A stretch of 64,000 bases of DNA. It comes from Peptoniphilus sp. BV3C26 (GTDB taxonomy: Bacteria; Bacillota; Clostridia; Tissierellales; Peptoniphilaceae). A model generated the notes under the pieces. The model was not told the origin of the DNA, did no database searches, and was given only the letters and a program-made list of their open reading frames with translations. The stretch covers positions 62,001-126,000 of the forward strand of contig NZ_AWXB01000041.1 in NCBI RefSeq assembly GCF_000478985.1. Direction: 5' to 3'. A program made the translations under genes and the position numbers. Shown in pieces: positions 63,952 to 64,000 of this stretch (position 1 is its first letter; each line of letters opens with the position of its first letter).

Positions 63952-64000
63952 TGGAGCTGATGGGGGGACTCGAACCCCCGACCTGTGCATTACGAGTGCA
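63952..64000 (-). tRNA. tRNA-Thr (CGT), 5' part cut by window edge
   Basis: On the minus strand the visible 49 nt read from the anticodon arm, with loop CTCGTAA (anticodon CGT), through the T-arm GGGTTCGAGTCCC to the 3' CCA. U73 is the Gram-positive discriminator for Thr. Confidence 0.85.

Overview
The window is low-GC, densely coded DNA from an anaerobic Firmicute, most likely a Tissierellia/Peptoniphilaceae-type organism. This taxonomic call is an inference. It rests on AT-rich codon use, a T-box, CtsR control, HprK, an ornithine-fermentation-type dehydrogenase, carbamate kinase and a type I-B CRISPR system. Most genes sit in tight minus-strand operons with ATGA/TAATG overlaps.

Layout. 1-11.2 kb: hprK (cut by the window edge), uvrC and an Xaa-Pro aminopeptidase; a flavodoxin; a repeat-rich intergenic stretch; a T-box-controlled amino-acid ABC importer; nadE-yigZ-hflX. 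11.2-20.4 kb: a class A PBP with degenerate transpeptidase motifs, two tRNA-Leu genes, a diaminopentanoate-dehydrogenase-like enzyme, vanW-like and nth genes, and a YtrA-type regulator with its ABC exporter. 20.4-32.5 kb: housekeeping genes including an AcpS-NnrD fusion with an orphan MazF, a UvrD-like helicase, a TPP-riboswitch thiamine salvage operon (thiW-thiD-thiME fusion) and exonuclease III. 32.7-33.8 kb: remains of a prophage. 33.86-44.6 kb: a complete type I-B CRISPR-Cas locus with 28 identical repeats. 44.65-49.3 kb: an iron/phosphonate-type ABC importer with a metallo-beta-lactamase-fold hydrolase. 49.4-59.7 kb: the CtsR-controlled dnaJ-like/clpB pair, then smpB, rnr, ddl, a membrane-anchored murF and an alpha/beta hydrolase. 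59.8-64 kb: glutaredoxin, a broken amidase gene, arcC, a DJ-1 family gene, a lipid kinase and a partial tRNA-Thr.

The most notable finding is upstream of cas6. Two degenerate CRISPR repeats (28/30 and 22/30 identical to the array repeat) flank a 26-nt pseudo-spacer, preceded by their own -10 box. The first 11 nt of that pseudo-spacer are repeated exactly just downstream of the predicted cas promoter, next to a TCA PAM-like triplet. This is the architecture of a crRNA-like autorepressor RNA (CreR type) that would guide Cascade to bind, but not cut, the cas promoter.

Several genes (PBP, vanW, cas8b, the ABC permease, the amidase) are interrupted by +/-1 changes in poly-A runs. In cas8b the run is also a canonical A_AAA_AAC slippery heptamer. 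These could be homopolymer sequencing errors, slippage-corrected genes or true mutations, and sequence alone cannot separate them. A second recurrent pattern is genes with a TATAAT box 6-7 nt before the ATG and no Shine-Dalgarno sequence, which suggests leaderless mRNAs.
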